A stretch of DNA of 64,000 bases, taken from positions 930,001 to 994,000 of the forward strand of contig NZ_CP115463.1 in assembly GCF_027912495.1 (NCBI RefSeq). The letters are read 5' to 3'. Both the position numbers and the translations under genes were made by a program. The notes under the pieces are model-generated. The model was given only the letters and a program-made list of their open reading frames with translations, had not been told where the DNA came from and ran no database searches. Numbering within the stretch: position 1 is the first letter of the stretch; every line of letters starts with the position of its first letter. This document shows positions 52,363 through 60,675 of the stretch, piece by piece. This stretch comes from Caulobacter sp. NIBR1757. Its GTDB lineage: Bacteria > Pseudomonadota > Alphaproteobacteria > Caulobacterales > Caulobacteraceae.

Positions 52363-53789
52363 CCGAAGATCGCCGGGCGGCGGTCCTTCCAGGGCATTTC
52401 CTTCTCCAGCTGGCCGGCGAGGCGATACAGCGTCGCCTCGTCGGCGTAGCGGGCCGTGAACATCATGGCGATCGGCAGGCCGTCGGCCGACTGATGCAGC
52501 GGCAGGCTGAGCGACGGCTGGCCGGTGAAGTTGAACGGCGGCGTGAAGGGGAAGGTGGCCGACTGGGCCTTGTCGAAGGCCCGCAGGTCGTCGGTCAGGG
52601 TGTCGAGGAACTCGTGCTTCGGCGGCGTCGTCGCCAGCACCGGCGTCAGGTAGACATCGAAGCTCTCGAAATTGCGCAGCACCTCGCGGTTCATCAGGCG
52701 CAGCTGCTGCCAGCCCCACATTGCCTGGTCGCCGGTGATGCGCTTGCCGGCCTCGTAGCCGCGCCGGGCCAGACCCTCGATCTCGCCCTCGCCGGGCTCG
52801 CGGCCGAGCTTTTCCACCCAGCGCCGCACGCCGGCCGAGAAGTTGCTGGCCGAGACCAGGGCCTGGGCGCGGTAGAGGGTGCGATAGTCGATGCCCAGCC
52901 CCTGTTCGACGACCTCGTGGCCGAGGCTTTTAAGGGTAGCGGCGGTTTCGGCGAGCCTGGCGGCGACCTCCTCGCTGATCGGCTTTCCGTTCGGGGTCTC
53001 GGGCGACCAGAAGATCCGCAGCTTGCCGGGCGAGCGGCTGACCTCCTCCAGATAGGGGCGCTCCTTGGCCGGATGGGCGTAGGGGGACGCTGGTTCGGGA
53101 TAGCCGGTGGCGTCGAGCATGGCGGCGCTGTCGCGCACCGTGCGGCTGACCACGTGGTCGACCGAGAAGCCGATGGCGCGGTCATAATCCTCGCCGCCGT
53201 TGGGGTTGCGGTCGCGGGTGGTCTTCATGCCGACCAGGCCGCAGCAGGCGGCGGGGATGCGGATGCTGCCGAGGCCGTCGCTGGCGTGGGCCAGGGGCAC
53301 CATGCCGCTGGCGGTGGCGCTGGCCGCGCCGCCGGAGGAGCCGCCGCTGATCCGGGTCGGGTCCCAGGGGTTGGAGCAGGGCCCGAGGCGGCGGCTGGTG
53401 GTGACGCCGGGAATGCCGAACTCGGGGGTGTTGGTCTTGCCAACCAGCACCACGCCGGCGGCGCGGTAGCGTCTGACCAGCTCGCTGTCGTCCTCGTCGG
53501 CGGCGACCTGGGCGAACATCGAGCCGGAGGTGCGGGGCCAGCCCTTCACCTGGGCGCCAAGGTCCTTGATCAGGAAGGGCACGCCCTTGAACGGGCCGTC
53601 GGGCAGGTCGCCGGCCGCGACCTTGCGGGCCTCGTCGTATTCCTTGTGGACGACGGCGTTGAGGACGCCGTTGTGGGCCTCGATCCGTTCTATGGCGGCC
53701 TCGAGGATTTCCCCCGGCGAGGCCTTCTTGGCCTTCACCAGGGCCGCCAGCCCCAGCCCGTCATGCTCGGCATAGTCCGCGAAGGCCAT
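52359..53789 (-). CDS. Amidase (amidase-signature family)
   Basis: 476 aa. The Ser-Ser-Lys catalytic triad is visible: Lys in PFLIKDLG (about residue 73), Ser in GGSSGGAASATASG (about 150) and nucleophile Ser in DGLGSIRIPAACCG (about 175). More like stand-alone amidases (6-aminohexanoate cyclic-dimer hydrolase type) than GatA. Substrate unknown. The downstream neighbour on the opposite strand overlaps by four bases. Confidence 0.9.
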   Translation of the reverse strand: MAFADYAEHDGLGLAALVKAKKASPGEILEAAIERIEAHNGVLNAVVHKEYDEARKVAAGDLPDGPFKGVPFLIKDLGAQVKGWPRTSGSMFAQVAADEDDSELVRRYRAAGVVLVGKTNTPEFGIPGVTTSRRLGPCSNPWDPTRISGGSSGGAASATASGMVPLAHASDGLGSIRIPAACCGLVGMKTTRDRNPNGGEDYDRAIGFSVDHVVSRTVRDSAAMLDATGYPEPASPYAHPAKERPYLEEVSRSPGKLRIFWSPETPNGKPISEEVAARLAETAATLKSLGHEVVEQGLGIDYRTLYRAQALVSASNFSAGVRRWVEKLGREPGEGEIEGLARRGYEAGKRITGDQAMWGWQQLRLMNREVLRNFESFDVYLTPVLATTPPKHEFLDTLTDDLRAFDKAQSATFPFTPPFNFTGQPSLSLPLHQSADGLPIAMMFTARYADEATLYRLAGQLEKEMPWKDRRPAIFG

Positions 53790-53827
53790 GTCTCTCTCCC
53801 GTTGTGTTCTGATTTTTCCTGAGCTTG

Positions 53828-55093
53828 TCAGCGCGCGGCGAGGAAGGCCAGCTTCTCGACGGGGCCGAGCGAGCCGGCGTCGCGCTTGAGGTCTGCGAAG
53901 GCGGCCTCGGCGGCGTTCAGGGCGGCGTCGATGTCGGCCTGCGTCATCGCCGCGCAGAGGAACATGTTGTGCCAGGGGTGGACGTAGACGCCGCGGGCCA
54001 GCATGGCGCTGGACCAGGCGAAGCCGAGGCGCAGGTCGGGGTCGTCGTCGAACAGGAACAGCGGCATGGTCTCCGGCCCTGTCTGGCGCAGGCCGAAGCC
54101 GGCGGCGGCGGCGCGGTCGTGGAGACCGGTGCGCAGCCGCATCCCCAGGCCTTGAAGGCGTTCGAGATAGTCGGTCTCGCGCACCAGGCGCAGGGTCTCC
54201 AGGCCCGCCGCCATGGCCGCGCCGGCGTACCAGAAGCTGCCGGTGACATAGATGGAGGCGGCGGCCTTGCGGGCCTTGTCATTGCCGAGCAGGGCCGAGA
54301 TCGGATGGCCGTTGGCGATGCATTTGCCCCAGGTGGAGAGATCCGGCTGCACGCCGAGCACCGACCAGCTGCAGTCGCGGGCCACCCGCAGGCCGGCGCG
54401 GACATCATCGACGACCAGAAGGGCGCCGTGCTGGTCCGCCAGCTCCCGGGCCCGGCGGGCGTAGGCCGGGTCCGGCGGCGCCTGGTCGATGAAGGCGTCA
54501 TGCCGGAAGGGGGCGGCGAAGATGGCGGCCAGGTCGTCGCCGGCCTGCGCGACGGCGGCCTCCAGGCTGGCGATGTCGTTGTAGGCGCAGAAATGCTGGT
54601 GGGCCCTGTCGCTGGGGACCACGCCGCCGGGCCTGGGCGTGCACCAGGGAGCGGCGCCGTGATAGGCGCCCTTGGCCAGAACCAGAGCCTTGCGGCCGGT
54701 GTGGGCGCGGGCGGTCATCATGGCCATGGTGGTGGCGTCGGTGCCGTTCTTGCAGAACATCGCCCAGTCGGCGTGGGTGACCATGGCGGTCATGGCCTCG
54801 GCCAGCTCGACCATCAAGGCAGTCGGGCCGGTCAGGGCGTCGCCGATTTCCAGCTGGCGCACATAGGCGGCGTTGATCTGCGGCTGGCCATAGCCAAACA
54901 GGTTGGGCCCGTAGGCGCACATCAGGTCGAGGTAGCGGCGGCCGTCGGCGTCGGTCAGGTGGGCGCCGTCGCCGCCGCTGAAGAACTGCGGGTAGTCGTC
55001 GGGCAGCAGGCCGACCGACTGGTGGCCGTACATGCCGCCGGGGATCACCGCCTCGGCCCGCGCCCGCAGGCTCTTGTCCACCAGCCCGCTCAT
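53828..55093 (-). CDS. Class III PLP aminotransferase, glutamate-1-semialdehyde mutase-like
   Basis: 421 aa from ATG 55093. N-terminal VIPGGMYGHQSVGLLPDDYP and the fold-type I motifs FCKNGTDATTMAMMTARAHTGR, LLVVDDVRAGLRVARDCSW and STWGKCIANGHPISALLG, whose Lys binds PLP. It resembles the GSAM branch but lacks the usual mutase hallmark order, so it is more likely an aminotransferase of unknown substrate than HemL. Confidence 0.87.
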   Translation of the reverse strand: MSGLVDKSLRARAEAVIPGGMYGHQSVGLLPDDYPQFFSGGDGAHLTDADGRRYLDLMCAYGPNLFGYGQPQINAAYVRQLEIGDALTGPTALMVELAEAMTAMVTHADWAMFCKNGTDATTMAMMTARAHTGRKALVLAKGAYHGAAPWCTPRPGGVVPSDRAHQHFCAYNDIASLEAAVAQAGDDLAAIFAAPFRHDAFIDQAPPDPAYARRARELADQHGALLVVDDVRAGLRVARDCSWSVLGVQPDLSTWGKCIANGHPISALLGNDKARKAAASIYVTGSFWYAGAAMAAGLETLRLVRETDYLERLQGLGMRLRTGLHDRAAAAGFGLRQTGPETMPLFLFDDDPDLRLGFAWSSAMLARGVYVHPWHNMFLCAAMTQADIDAALNAAEAAFADLKRDAGSLGPVEKLAFLAAR

Positions 55094-55146
55094 CGTCTCG
55101 CTCCCTCGTTTCGCGGAACGATACGCGACCTGCGGCCGGCGACAAC

Positions 55147-55617
55147 TCACATCAGGCCGCGCGCCTGCTCGACCACGGCCAGGAACAGCTCGACCTGGGC
55201 GCGCAGGTTGTCGCGATGGATGCCGCCGTCGAAGACCACGTAGCGGCTGAGGGTCAGCACTTTCGGCTCGTCGGCCCGCACCTGCACGGCGGCGAAGTCC
55301 AGCCGTTTCAGCGCCTCCTGGGCCTTGGCGGGCGTGTCATAGGTGACGAAGGCCATCAGGGTCGCGCCCCGGCAGCGGGCGCTCTCGCAGGCCGCGCCCT
55401 GGATGACGAACGCCGTCCCGGCGGCCGAGCGCACGGCCAGCACCGGGTCGCCATTGTCCAGGATGGCGTCCTGGGTGACGGTCAGTCCCATGCCCTGGGC
55501 CAGGGTCTTCATCTGGGCCGGCGTCCAGACGCCGAGCAGTGGAGCAGGCGCCGGCCCGGCCGCCATCGCCGGCCCGGCGACCAGCAGGCCGATCAAAACT
55601 ACCCCCGCCAACCTCAT
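55147..55617 (-). CDS. Secreted YbjN-domain-like protein
   Basis: 156 aa, signal peptide MRLAGVVLIGLLVAGPAMAAGPA. The body (MKTLAQGMGLTVTQDAILDNGDPVLAVRSAAGTAFVIQGAAC) resembles YbjN/bacterial sensory-transduction-regulator folds: alternating strands and a final helix (NLRAQVELFLAVVEQ). Two Cys in CESARC. Start overlaps the GNAT gene stop (ATGA). Role unknown. Confidence 0.7.
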   Translation of the reverse strand: MRLAGVVLIGLLVAGPAMAAGPAPAPLLGVWTPAQMKTLAQGMGLTVTQDAILDNGDPVLAVRSAAGTAFVIQGAACESARCRGATLMAFVTYDTPAKAQEALKRLDFAAVQVRADEPKVLTLSRYVVFDGGIHRDNLRAQVELFLAVVEQARGLM

Positions 55618-55868
55618 TCCGGATGGCGCTTCAGCCAGGTCGCCGCGTAACCGCAGATCGGCACAATCTCCTCGCCCCTGTCCCTGGCGTCCGCCCGGAC
55701 GCCGCGCATCAGCCGGTCGCTGGTTCCCTGGCCGCGCAGGGGCACGGGGGAGAAGACATAGTCGATGTACAGCCGGCCGTTCTCGCGACGATAGTCGGCG
55801 TAGGCGGTCTGGCCCTGCTCGATCAGTTCGTAGCGGCCGGCGGCGGGGTTGTCGGTGACGTTGGTCAT
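55614..55868 (-). CDS. Small GNAT-type N-acetyltransferase (YjdJ-like)
   Basis: 84 aa, one shortened GNAT fold: YADYRRENGRLYIDYVFSPVPLRGQGTSDRLMRGVRADARDRGEEIVPICGYAATWLKRHPE. The acetyl-CoA loop PLRGQGTSDRLM and terminal CGYAATWLKRHPE are characteristic of the COG2388 group. Start at 55868 fits the family length; target unknown. Confidence 0.88.
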   Translation of the reverse strand: MTNVTDNPAAGRYELIEQGQTAYADYRRENGRLYIDYVFSPVPLRGQGTSDRLMRGVRADARDRGEEIVPICGYAATWLKRHPE

Positions 55869-55945
55869 GGTGACGAATATAGCGCCTCGCGCGGCCGTCC
55901 GATCCCCGTTATCGTCATCCAAAATCACCTCTCGGGGAATATATC

Positions 55946-56521
55946 ATGCGCGCAGCTCTCGCCGGTGTTTCGCTGATCGGCCTTCTGGCCCTGACCGCCT
56001 GTGACAAGGGGGCCGACAAGGCCGATGTGGCGGGCGACGATTCCAAACCCGCGGTGGCCCAGGCCAAGGCGCCCGAGGGGCCGCCCAAGCAGACCTCCGG
56101 CCAGTGGGAATACAAGAACACCATCGCCGGCCAGCAGATGACGATGAAGACCTGCGTCGACGCCAAGTCGCAGGAGGCGGTCTCCTGGGTCAACCCGGGC
56201 GCGGTGAGCGAGGACTGCAGCAAGCGCGAGTACAGCAAGCAGCCGGACGGGACCTGGACCTTCTACACCGTCTGCCGCACCGCCATGGGCGGCGAGACCA
56301 CCACATCCGGCGCCGCCAACGGTGATTTCGCGCGCAACTTCACCGTCCTGGTCACCGTCAAGACCGAGGGCGCGACCGAGGCCAAGGCCAACGGCGTCAT
56401 CGACATGAAGATCGACGCCTCCTACGTCGGGCCATGCCCGGCCGGCCAGCGCGGCGGCGACGTGGTGCTGCCCGGCGGCCAGATCCGCAACATCATCGAC
56501 GAAGCCCAGAAGGCCCCCTAG
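55946..56521 (+). CDS. DUF3617-type lipoprotein
   Basis: 191 aa. Lipobox LTAC in MRAALAGVSLIGLLALTACDKG, Cys19 lipidated. After a short acidic linker comes the DUF3617 pattern: GQWEYKNTIAGQQMTMKTCVDAKSQEAVS, then CSKREYSKQPDGTWTFYTVCR, a domain found in many proteobacterial envelope proteins with unknown function. Divergent from the GNAT gene by 78 bases. Confidence 0.83.
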   Translation: MRAALAGVSLIGLLALTACDKGADKADVAGDDSKPAVAQAKAPEGPPKQTSGQWEYKNTIAGQQMTMKTCVDAKSQEAVSWVNPGAVSEDCSKREYSKQPDGTWTFYTVCRTAMGGETTTSGAANGDFARNFTVLVTVKTEGATEAKANGVIDMKIDASYVGPCPAGQRGGDVVLPGGQIRNIIDEAQKAP

Positions 56522-56522
56522 G

Positions 56523-57707
56523 TCAGACCAGCTCGACGGCCATGGCGGTGGCTTCGCCCCCGCCGATGCACAGACTGGCCACGCCCTTCTTGCCGCCCCG
56601 CGCCTGCAGCGCGGCCAGCAGGGTGGCCAGGATGCGGGCCCCGGACGCGCCGATGGGGTGGCCAAGCGCCGTGGCGCCGCCGTTGACGTTCAGCCGGTCG
56701 CGCGGGATGCCCAGCTCGCGCTGGGCGATCATGGCGACGACGGCGAAGGCCTCGTTGACCTCGAACAGATCGACGTCCTCGACGCTCCAACCGGCCTTTT
56801 TCAGCACCTTGCGCATGGCCGGCACCGGGGCCGTGGTGAACAGGCCGGGCTCGTGGGCGTGGGCGGCATGGGCGACGATGCGGGCGACGATCGGCATGCC
56901 CAGCTTTTCGGCCACCGACTGGCGGGTCAGCACCAGGGCGGCGGCGCCGTCGCTGATCGAGCTGGCATTGGCGGCGGTGATGGCGCCATCGGCGGCGAAG
57001 GCGGGCTTCAGGGTCGGAATCTTCGAGGCGTCGCCCTTCGGCGGCTGCTCGTCCTGGTTGACCGTTTCGACGCCCTTGCGGGTTTTGACCTCGACCGGGA
57101 CGATCTCGGCCTCGAAGGCGCCGCTCTCGATGGCCTGCTGGGCCCGGGTCAGGCTTTCGATGGCGTAGGCGTCCATGTCCTCGCGGGTGAACTGGTAGCT
57201 GCGGGCCGACTCCTCGGCGAAGGCGCCCATCAGCTTGCCCGGGGTGTAGGCGTCCTCGAGGCCGTCGAGGTACATGCTGTCCTTGATCGTATCGTGGCCG
57301 ATACGGGCCCCGGCGCGATGCTTGGTCAGCAGGTAGGGGGCGCCCGACATGCTCTCCATGCCGCCGGCGACGATGATGTCGGCGCTGCCGGCCGCCAGGG
57401 CGTCATGGGCCATGATGGCGGCCTGCATGCCGCTGCCGCACATCTTGTTGACGGTGGTGGCTTCGACGCCCAGCGACAGGCCGCCGCCCAGACCCGCCTG
57501 ACGAGCCGGGGCCTGGCCGAGGCCGGCCGGCAGCACGCAGCCCATAATGATCTGCTCGACCAGGTCGCCGCTGATGCCGGCCCGCTCCAGGGCCGCCTTG
57601 ACGGCGACCGCGCCCAGATCGGTGGCCTTCACACTCGAAAGCGCACCCTGGAAGCCGCCCATCGGCGTGCGGGCGAAGGAGGCGATGACGACAGGATCGG
57701 ATGACAT
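56523..57707 (-). CDS. Acetyl-CoA acetyltransferase (thiolase)
   Basis: 394 aa. Active-site Cys in VNKMCGSGMQAAIMAH (about residue 91), His in NVNGGATALGHPIGASGARI (about 349) and the C-terminal Cys in VASLCIGGGEATAMAVE (about 381). Thiolase II type: condenses two acetyl-CoA or cleaves acetoacetyl-CoA. No phaB or other pathway partners nearby; the single-chain acyl-CoA carboxylase lies 22 kb away. Confidence 0.94.
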   Translation of the reverse strand: MSSDPVVIASFARTPMGGFQGALSSVKATDLGAVAVKAALERAGISGDLVEQIIMGCVLPAGLGQAPARQAGLGGGLSLGVEATTVNKMCGSGMQAAIMAHDALAAGSADIIVAGGMESMSGAPYLLTKHRAGARIGHDTIKDSMYLDGLEDAYTPGKLMGAFAEESARSYQFTREDMDAYAIESLTRAQQAIESGAFEAEIVPVEVKTRKGVETVNQDEQPPKGDASKIPTLKPAFAADGAITAANASSISDGAAALVLTRQSVAEKLGMPIVARIVAHAAHAHEPGLFTTAPVPAMRKVLKKAGWSVEDVDLFEVNEAFAVVAMIAQRELGIPRDRLNVNGGATALGHPIGASGARILATLLAALQARGGKKGVASLCIGGGEATAMAVELV

Positions 57708-57843
57708 GAGCGTATCCTTAGAATTCAGGCGAGGTTCAGGGGCGGGCTGTCACATGATGCATCAAGAGGCCCTCGGCAAGTGCGCCGGGAGCCGAGTGGC
57801 CAGGCTGCACGTTCAGTCTGGTCCCCTGCACAGGAGTTATAAG

Positions 57844-59298
57844 ATGCTCAGGCCCGTTCTGCTGCTGTCCGCCGCCCTCTCGGCCCTGACTCTGGCCGCC
57901 TGCAACCAGCAACCGGCCCAAAAGGCCGATGTCCCCAAGACCGAAGGCGTGGTCGTCGCCGAGGCCGATGACGTCGCCCCGACGGTCGAGGACCTGCCGG
58001 CCGCCGCGCCCGCCGCCCTGGCCCCGGCCGCCGCCCCGGCGGTCAAGCGCGACTACTGGTCGGACGTCCAGCAGGTCGATCGCGACTACGGCGACGACGC
58101 CCCCGACTACGCCTACGACTACGGCGACGCCGAACCCGCCTACTGGGAAGAGGAAGACGGTAGCTACCGCTACCTCGAACGCCTGCAGGGCGGCGGCGAG
58201 CGCTGGTACTATTACCGCCAGGGCGACGACTCCCCCTACTTCGTCCGCGATCCCGATTATGGCTACGCCTACGACGGCGGCCAGCTGGTCGTGCTCTACG
58301 ACTCGGGCGGTCGCCGCCTGGACCGTGATGCCGCCTACGGCCGCCGCGACTATGCCGGCCGCTATCTGGCCCGGGCCCGTGACCTGAGGCGCGCCCAGAC
58401 CCAGGCCAAGCGAAAACAGGTCGCCGCCGCCGACTGGCGCCGCCGCGAGCAACAGGCCGAGGCCGCCCGCCGCGAGGCTCAGGCGCGCCAGGACCGCATC
58501 GATGACCGCCGGGACGATCGCCGCGACGATCGTCGCGATGATCGCCGTGACCGGATTGAGGACCGCCAGAACGGCGGCGCCCCGCCGCCGGTGATCGTGC
58601 CGCCGCGCCCCGATGATCGTGGCGACCGTGGTGACAGAGGCGACCGCGGTGACCGTGGTGACCGTGGTGACCGTGGTGACCGTGGCGGCAGGGGCGATCG
58701 GACGCCGCCGGCCGTGACGCCGCCGGTTGTCACTCCGCCCACGCCCAGGCCGCCCACGCCCAAACCGCCCGTCGCCAAGCCTGCGGTCGATCCCCGCGTC
58801 GCCGCCGAGGCCCGCAACGCCGAGGCGCGCAAGGCGGCCGAAGCCCGCAATGCGGCGACCCGCCAGGCCGCCGTCGCCAAACAGGCGGAAGCCAAGGCCC
58901 AGCGCGAAGCAGCGGCCGCCGCCCAAGGCAAGCAGGCCGCCGAGGCGCGCAACCTCGAGGCCCGCAAGGCGGCCGAAGCCCGCAACGCGGCGACGCGCCA
59001 GGCCGCCGTCGCCAAGCAGGCCGAAGCCAAGGCCCAGCGTGACGCGGCGGCCGCCGCCCAAAGCAAGCAGACCGCCGAGGCTCGCAATGCCGAGGCGCGT
59101 AAGGCCGCCGAAGCCCGCAACGCGGCCACCCGCCAGGCGGCGGTCGCCAAGCAGGCCGAGGCCAAGGCCCAGCGTGACGCCGCCCAGGCCGAAGCCAGGG
59201 CCAAGGCCGCCGAGCAGAAGGCCGCCGCCGGCAAGGCCGCGCGCGACCAGAAGGCGGTCCCCAAGACCGAGGATCGGCCGGGCGCGGCCCAGCAGTAA
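57844..59298 (+). CDS. Repeat-rich lipoprotein of unknown function
   Basis: 484 aa. Lipobox LAAC in MLRPVLLLSAALSALTLAAC, Cys20. Then: an acidic/aromatic domain with Asp/Tyr-rich motifs (RDYGDDAPDYAYDYGDAEPAYWEEEDGSYRYLERL, RWYYYRQGDDSPYFVRDPDYGYAYDGGQLVVLYD); a coiled-coil basic region with DDRRDDRRDDRRDD; a (GDR)-repeat; a Pro-rich hinge; and three 45-residue helical repeats (58807-59211) rich in Ala, Lys, Glu and Gln, like the stalk of TolA. I infer an envelope-spanning or peptidoglycan-touching protein. Confidence 0.8.
   Translation: MLRPVLLLSAALSALTLAACNQQPAQKADVPKTEGVVVAEADDVAPTVEDLPAAAPAALAPAAAPAVKRDYWSDVQQVDRDYGDDAPDYAYDYGDAEPAYWEEEDGSYRYLERLQGGGERWYYYRQGDDSPYFVRDPDYGYAYDGGQLVVLYDSGGRRLDRDAAYGRRDYAGRYLARARDLRRAQTQAKRKQVAAADWRRREQQAEAARREAQARQDRIDDRRDDRRDDRRDDRRDRIEDRQNGGAPPPVIVPPRPDDRGDRGDRGDRGDRGDRGDRGDRGGRGDRTPPAVTPPVVTPPTPRPPTPKPPVAKPAVDPRVAAEARNAEARKAAEARNAATRQAAVAKQAEAKAQREAAAAAQGKQAAEARNLEARKAAEARNAATRQAAVAKQAEAKAQRDAAAAAQSKQTAEARNAEARKAAEARNAATRQAAVAKQAEAKAQRDAAQAEARAKAAEQKAAAGKAARDQKAVPKTEDRPGAAQQ
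58807..59211 (+). repeat. Three tandem 135-base coding repeats
   Basis: Units start at 58807, 58942 and 59077, exactly 135 bases (45 codons) apart, each beginning EARN and continuing RKAAEARNAATRQAAVAKQAEAKAQR. The third diverges at its end. They lie in the lipoprotein gene and keep frame. Confidence 0.93.
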
Positions 59299-59308
59299 CC
59301 GGCCATAA

Positions 59309-59336
59309 GCCCACGCCGGCGGACGTCGGCGTGGGC
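59309..59336. terminator. GC-rich hairpin, possible terminator
   Basis: GCCCACGCCG and CGGCGTGGGC pair perfectly around an 8-base loop, 11 bases after the lipoprotein stop codon. No T-run follows, so it may stabilise the 3' end rather than terminate on its own. Confidence 0.5.
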
Positions 59337-59410
59337 GAACGGGCAAGCGGAGGCAGTTCTCAAAAGAAACCCCCTTGTCTTCCGCCCCCGGAAGGCACAA
59401 TTTGACGGTC

Positions 59411-59896
59411 ATGGGCCGAACCGCCGATTATTCCCGTCAAAGCTGCCCCATCGCGGCCACCCTCGAGGTTGTCGGCGATCCGTGGACCCTGCTGATCCTG
59501 CGCGACGCCTTCAACGGCGTGCGGCGCTTCGAGCAGTGGCAGGAGCGGCTGGGTGTCGCGCGCAACGTGCTGGCCTCCCGCCTCAAGGTCCTGGTCGCCC
59601 ACGGGGTGCTGGAGCCCCGGCAGTATTCCGAGCGGCCGCCGCGCCAGGAGTATCTGCTGACCGCCAAGGGTCGCGACCTGCGGCCCGTTCTGCTGACCCT
59701 CTACGACTGGGGCGAACGGCATGTGTACGGCGAGGGCCGCGGCCCCAACCACATGACCCACAACGGCCATGCCTTCCGGCCCAAGCTGGTCTGCGCCACC
59801 TGTGACGAGGTGGTCGGGGACCGGGAACTGAGCCGCGTCGATCAACCCTCGGAGCATCCGACGGTCGGCGAAGCCCTGGCCCGGGCGGTCGCCTGA
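59411..59896 (+). CDS. HxlR-family transcriptional regulator
   Basis: 161 aa. Winged helix with the family signature CPIAATLEVVGDPWTLLILRDAFNGVRRFEQWQERLGVARNVLASRLKVLVAHGVLEPRQY (about 13-75); the N-terminal Cys13 is the redox- or electrophile-sensing position in many members. After the wing come ~60 extra residues, including a CATCDEVV motif that may bind metal. Start ATG 59411. Overlaps the next gene. Confidence 0.92.
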   Translation: MGRTADYSRQSCPIAATLEVVGDPWTLLILRDAFNGVRRFEQWQERLGVARNVLASRLKVLVAHGVLEPRQYSERPPRQEYLLTAKGRDLRPVLLTLYDWGERHVYGEGRGPNHMTHNGHAFRPKLVCATCDEVVGDRELSRVDQPSEHPTVGEALARAVA

Positions 59897-60675
59897 ACCG
59901 CCGTCTGACAGCCTTGATCCCGGCCGTGCTCGCGGCCTGTCTGTTCAGTTCTCCCGCCCTGTCCGCCGACTGCTGGTTCGAGAACGGCGCCGTGGTGGCT
60001 CCCGCCAGCGTGGCCGGCATCGCCGGCGACTACCTGATCGACCCCAGCGCGCCCAACACCCTGATCCACGAGACCCGCGCCCAGACCGAGGGCATCGCCG
60101 TCACCGAGCTGACCGCGCCGGTCCGCGTCGCCGGCCTGACTCTCAAGTCCCTGCCGGTCAGGGTTGTCGATCTCGATTTTCGGGCTCCGGGTTTCGACAC
60201 CCCCATCGCCGGCGTCATCGGGGCCGACGCCCTGGCCGGCCAGGTGGTCGATCTCGACTTCGCCCCCTGCCGGGTGCGCATCCATGGCGCCAGCGGCCGT
60301 CGGGCGCGGGGCCGGGCCATCCCGCTGACCCTGATCGGCGGCGTGCCGACCCTGCGGGCCGCCGTCTCCGATGACGATCAGGCGCTCGCCGGCCAGTTCG
60401 CGGTCGACTGGAGTTCGGCCGGCAAGGTCCGGCTCAGCGACAGGATCGCCCGCTTCCAGCCGGCGCGGGAGGGCTACGATCCCCTGGCCCGCAACGACGC
60501 GCGTGGCCGCCTGCGGGCCTTTTCGTTTCTCGGCGAGCTCAGCGAGGAGGCGCCCTCCGGCCTGATCGCCGGACTCGATCCGTCGGTCGCGGGCTCGGTC
60601 GGCACCGACGTCTGGTCGCGCTGGACGCTGCGTCTGGACATGGCCCGCCGGGTGCTGATCCTGTCAGCCCACTAG
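59893..60675 (+). CDS. Secreted retropepsin-like protein with degenerate active site
   Basis: 260 aa if started at CTG 59893, which overlaps the HxlR stop (CTGA) and gives a signal peptide with a basic n-region (NRRLTALIPAVLAACLFSSPALSA). A TTG at 59914 is the alternative but leaves no positive charge. The fold pattern GDYLIDPSAPNTLIHETRAQ and VIGADALAGQVVDLDFAPCRVRI recalls aspartyl proteases of the retropepsin type, yet the catalytic D-T-G reads D-P-S, so activity is doubtful. Confidence 0.7.
   Translation: MNRRLTALIPAVLAACLFSSPALSADCWFENGAVVAPASVAGIAGDYLIDPSAPNTLIHETRAQTEGIAVTELTAPVRVAGLTLKSLPVRVVDLDFRAPGFDTPIAGVIGADALAGQVVDLDFAPCRVRIHGASGRRARGRAIPLTLIGGVPTLRAAVSDDDQALAGQFAVDWSSAGKVRLSDRIARFQPAREGYDPLARNDARGRLRAFSFLGELSEEAPSGLIAGLDPSVAGSVGTDVWSRWTLRLDMARRVLILSAH

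Noticed and set aside
53828..55093. HemL (glutamate-1-semialdehyde aminomutase) as firm identity
   Set aside because: PLP-lysine surroundings and the acidic motif (VVDDVRAG) differ from canonical HemL; kept as a HemL-like aminotransferase.
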